Source of the DNA: Stomoxys calcitrans
Lineage: Eukaryota > Arthropoda > Insecta > Diptera > Muscidae
DNA length: 64,000 bases
NCBI RefSeq assembly: GCF_963082655.1
Contig: NC_081554.1
Coordinates: forward strand, 121,967,869-122,031,868
Reading direction: 5' to 3'
The notes under the pieces are model-generated. The model made no database searches. It was not told the DNA's origin and worked only from the letters and a program-made list of their open reading frames with translations. Shown one piece after another: positions 60,205-64,000 of the stretch (positions within the stretch are counted from its first letter, which is position 1; each line of letters starts with the position of its first letter). A program made the translations under genes and the position numbers.

Positions 60205-61966
60205 CAAAGCTAAGCAGAAAACCCATCATCGCCCTCTTCTTATCGTCATCACTAGCCAGCCTACGATATTCCCCTCTAAAGGCCTCAATCCTGCGCACAC
60301 ATGGCAGAAAGCCCTGGCCAAACAACCTCTTACACTCCGCATCGAACCCTCCCATGAGTGACTCAGACCTAGCCATCTCCTGTCTGCCTGCAGCCCCACC
60401 AGCCACAACCGAAGCTTTGGCCGCATTCGCAAAGGTCATTCCTCTCGTACCCGCACTCGAAGCATTCATCCTAACCGCAGCATCATTACGGGCATGCCCA
60501 CCATTCCTATCAGCCTCTCTCCTTTCCTGATATCTACGTAATATCTCTATCCTCTTGGGGCAACTATGGTCACTAGCAACGTGTCCCTCAACATCACAAT
60601 TAGCACACCTAACAGGACGCCCTACCTTCCGCACTATCCCACCCGTATCCGGATCCGTCGTAACGTTCTCTTCTACATTATCATCCCTACATGGCACCTC
60701 ACATCCCCCGGGCCCATGGGACTGCCCACACTTCACACAACGATAGTCCAAGCGACAGTTCGGTGATGTGTGTCCAAACCTTTGACAATTCCAGCACTGA
60801 ACAATACCCTCCTTCTTGAAATTAGAAATCACCACCTTACAATTTAAAATGTACTGTAGTCTTCAGAACGCCTTAATATCAGAAACTGCATTAAGCTGTA
60901 CTATCCATCTATCTCCTCTAAGTCTTACTATTTTCTCCACCTTAATGTCCATCCCCTTGCTATCCAAGAAAACTCGCAAGTCCTCTACCTCATATGTACC
61001 AGATAGCCCAGCTACAAACATGGTAAATGGTCTTCTTTCCTTCGGTGTGTATGTAACATACTTATATTTCCTCTCATCAAACATCCTACGAACCTTATCA
61101 TAATCCTCTAGGGACACCGTCTGTAGACTTAAGACATTCTTATTATTAATTTTCACAACAAAAAGGGCGTGCCCCAACAATGTTCTCAATATCATATTAA
61201 GCTCCCTAACATTAGCATTATAAACTTTAATAATAGGTGGGCTGACCTTACCATTCCTTCTTCTCTCAGGCATCGTCTCATTCCTCTCTGGCTCATTGGC
61301 AGCCCCGCTCATCTTCTGACCAGCCAAAACATTGTGCTTCATCTTGGGTGTCTCTTGATTTGGAATCTCCTTATAGCCCTTCGGCACTGCCCCTTTGCTA
61401 GTTACTTTTGCTGATGTTGTCTCATCATTTCCAAACGCAGTGCCAAGGTTTCCGGCTACCTTGACCGACTTGAGACTGCTACTACCCACAGAAATATCGT
61501 CAGTCTCCATCTCTTGTAGTTGTAGATTTGTAATGGCTTCCTTTATTGTTGGTTTTGCCAACGTCAAGTGGCTAGTGACAGGTGCCATAAGTGCGCCGCC
61601 CTTTGTGCTTGTCTGCAATGATGCTGCACACAACTCATCTAACTTCATCCGTAGTTCCTTTATTGTTTTTTGACACTCATCCACTTTGCTCTGGAGCTGC
61701 ATTATTTTATACGCAGCGTCGCCTTCAGCTTCACTGCCGCTGCTTGTCTTCTTCTTCTTTCTTTTCTTTTTGGTCTTTGCCTCGACAAATTGATTGCTGT
61801 CAGTCGAATATTGCTCGAAGTTTACACTATCATCGTTAGTCTTAGCACAATCACTTCCATTATTTCGGCTTGTAGGGGCACTTGCCTTACGCTGTACCAC
61901 AGTCTCCTTCTTATCTATAGCATCAGCCATAGCTAAAACACCAAATCTGTTCTCACAAGAGTTCAT
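60185..61966 (-). pseudogene. J16 ORF1, one nonsense mutation
   Basis: Equivalent of J6 ORF1, ATG 61966 (open back to GTG 62104). A TGA at 60863-60865 replaces a Cys codon shortly after GDRWIVQLNAVSDIKAF, separating the coiled-coil/RRM part from the three knuckles (CWNCQRFGHTSPNC and following). Otherwise nearly identical to J6. Leader boxes lie at 62097-62126 and 62166-62195. Confidence 0.92.
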
Positions 61967-62331
61967 ATTCAAATTAAAAACGAGTTCATTACAACCATCA
62001 TTCAATTTTTCAAAATCAAGCGAATTGCTGCCTTTTATTTGTATATTATGCCCCAGAGGGACATTCACATTTCGCTGGTCTAGCTGTCGATTTTGTGCCA
62101 GCACTGGCGACTACTATCACTTCTCAAATTTTAGGATACCAAATTTGGCAAAATAATGTCTTTGCGCAGCCCTGATGACTACTACCACTTCTCACGAACG
62201 GCACCTAAGGTGTCAAAAAGTCACTTCTACCGAGATTAAAATCTGTTATCAAACTTTGAAGATCACTTTCACTGTTGGCTCACGATGTTTGCACTTCAAG
62301 CACCAATCACTGAATGAAGTTTGTGAAGATT

Positions 62332-64000
62332 TTCATTTCATTTATTGCCATTTTTTGATTCTTACATATATTACAGAGTAAAGGCTTAACTCTAACACAA
62401 AATTATATATGTTGGTACTCTATTTCCCTCATCTACAACTATTCCATAATAAATGACCCAGTCTCCGACCGCGGTCACATCGCCAGCGTTAACAAACAAA
62501 ACATCGAAAAATTCAAGGTTCAAAAAATAGAATCATTAAAAAAAAAACCCACATTAAATTAATGAAAATAAGCTTAACCTAAATGAGATTTAAATCTAAT
62601 GAGACTTAAAACTATATATTAAAACTACTATGTACATTATTTACAATATTCATACAGTCTACTGCGCCGTCCTATACACAGTATTGTACAAATCAAAAGT
62701 GCCATACCTCCTGTGATAAAAATAGAGTGCTTCACCGTCATATAAGAGTCCTGCATCTCTCAACCTTAAAATTGCAGGCGGTGGCAAAAATCTCCTTTGT
62801 GTAAGACAATAAATGTCATCCTCCAATCGCAGGGAGGAAGCAACCAAATCATTGCTAAGGTCTTGCGCTCTCTCCATAAATTTCAGGGCCATGCCTGTCA
62901 TGTGGACGTCAATACGCTGTAACCAGCCCTGTCATAAGTCTCCCTACACGACACATGTCTAAATGAACCGTCACTCAGAACCCTAGGCCGCAGGCCCAAA
63001 CACGACCTAAGGACGCCTCGCTCCCACATCCTAAGCCTTTCCATTTGAGCTGACGAAATGCCATACCATAAAGGAAAGGCGTAGGATATGACAGGTCGGA
63101 TCACCTGGCGGTAAATCAGTAGCCGGACCGTAGGGGAGAGACCACCTCTCCTAGCCAAGATAGCGCTATACCCAAAATACAACCTCTTGGCCTTGGCCAA
63201 GACATAATCCATATGCCCTATAAAATTAAATTTGCCATCAAAGACCACACCAAGATACTTAATAGTAGGAGAAAGGGCCACGACGTCCCCACCGATGCGC
63301 AAAACCGGAAAATACCCCTTGAAATTGGGGTACACTGCACGACCACGACCCCTAAAAACAACGGCAGAACATTTGGAAACATTGAGAGAGAGTCTCCACC
63401 TAGAGAAATACGCAGGCAACTCCCCCAAGTAAGAGTTGAGCCTTGAGGTAACGGTACTAGCCCTCGGACCGGAAAAGGCCACCATCAGGTCATCAGCATA
63501 GGCCAACAAAAGGCATCCAGGTGGCGGGAGTGGAACATCGCTGGTAAAGATCGTGTACAAGATCGGGCCAAGAAGGGACCCCTGGGGAACCCCAGCCAAA
63601 ACAGGACGCCGGGCAGACATCTCCTCACCAACCCTCACCAACCCTCACCGCAAAGGAGCGCCCTTCAAGGAAACTGGATATCAACCTACACACCTGCCTG
63701 TCGAAACCAAAAGACCTGAGCTTAAACAGAACTCCATCGTGCCGGACAGAGTCGAAGGCCTTAGCAAGATCAAGTCCAACCGCCACGGTCCCATGCCTCC
63801 TGTCAAAACCCCTCACCACATGGCTCGAAAAAACAGCCAGGGCATGAGATGTAGAGTGCCCTCCTCTAAAACCGAACTGGAAATCCCCTATCGTGTTCCT
63901 CTCTCCAACCGTCTCCTTCAGCCTCTCGAGAATAAAAAACTCCAGGAGCCTGCCAAAGGGCGACAAAACGGAAATGGGCCTGTACCCCTGGCATCCAGCA
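62332..64000 (-). mobile_element. J17, family E non-LTR element, continues past the window
   Basis: Minus-strand element with an ATGAA-type 3' tail at about 62332-62346, a 3' region to 62658 and ORF2 beyond. The tail abuts the target duplication of J16. Only RT is within the window; the 5' part lies to the right. Confidence 0.8.
62659..64000 (-). pseudogene. J17 ORF2, reverse transcriptase, frameshifted
   Basis: RT motifs read right to left: DFQFGFRGGHSTSHALAVF, GLDLAKAFDSVRH (motif A), AGVPQGSLLGPILYT (motif B), AYADDLMVAF (motif C), LSLNVSKCSAVVFRG, YRQVIRPVISYAFPLWYG, and a C-terminal LLYDGEALYFYHRRYGTFDL. A 10-bp tandem duplication (unit CACCAACCCT, about 63629-63648) shifts the frame between motifs A and B, and another change lies near 62900. 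Divergent from families A-C; J2 is a small relative. Confidence 0.87.

Larger units (their letters stand above)
56635..62315 (-). mobile_element. J16, family B non-LTR element, nearly complete
   Basis: Minus-strand 5.7-kb copy with perfect 16-bp target duplication GAAGTTTGTGAAGATT (56619-56634 and 62316-62331). The 3' tail is four TAAAC-type units. It is nearly identical to J6 but longer because of an internal duplication of 268 bp. The insertion lies at the 5' end of J15. Confidence 0.95.

Overview
The window is nuclear DNA of a fly (Diptera, probably a schizophoran fly with a transposon-rich genome). The evidence is the histone genes. Their sequences resemble Drosophila histones, and they show the fly quintet arrangement: H1 and H2B tail to tail, H4 and H3 head to head, H4 and H2A tail to tail, and a divergent H2A/H2B promoter. 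Their 3' ends carry replication-dependent histone stem-loops instead of poly(A) signals. The species cannot be fixed from this sequence.

The locus is a decayed piece of a histone gene array that has been split apart by retrotransposons. Histone unit I runs H1 (12277-12839, +), H2B (13751-14113, -), a missing H2A, H4 (19311-19622, -) and H3 (32247-32614, +). Histone unit II is inverted relative to unit I: a 3' fragment of H4 (46377-46495, +), H2A (47271-47633, -) and an H2B promoter without its gene (47634-47960). Every histone gene here carries a disabling or suspicious change: stops in H1 and H2B, a frameshifting deletion in H3, eight substitutions and loss of the stem-loop in H4, an in-frame deletion in H2A, and truncation of the second H4. 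No intact canonical histone gene is visible.

Almost everything else is retrotransposon. I number the non-LTR (Jockey-type: ORF1 with three CCHC knuckles, ORF2 with APE endonuclease plus reverse transcriptase) elements J1-J17 from left to right and sort them by similarity into families A-E. J1 (A, 1-12085) is interrupted by a young BEL/Pao LTR retrotransposon with an env-like gene (1612-9724; 5-bp target duplication CCCTG). Then come J2 (E, 14330-14650), a truncated Ty1/copia element (14678-16743) and J3 (D, 16744-17640). J4 (A, 19884-32173) sits between H4 and H3 and carries J5 (A) and J6 (B, nearly complete) nested in its 5' leader. J7 and J8 are fragments (33108-34551). J9 and J10 (C) sit in or beside the leader of J11 (C, ends at 46376 inside H4). 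J12 (B, 47961-52885), J13 (C), J14 (D) and J15 (B) form a mosaic up to 56618. J16 (B, 56635-62315) is a second nearly complete copy with a 16-bp target duplication. J17 (E) runs off the right edge.

The best candidates for something new are: a tRNA-Tyr-like segment stitched onto the 5' junction of J10; a repeated leader box shared by families A, B and C, placed so that ORF1 opens right behind it; the tendency of these elements to land head to head in each other's leaders, often at a GTGAAG motif; and the inverted, transposon-split histone units. I found no CRISPR array, operon or functional RNA gene. Boundaries without a target duplication are approximate.
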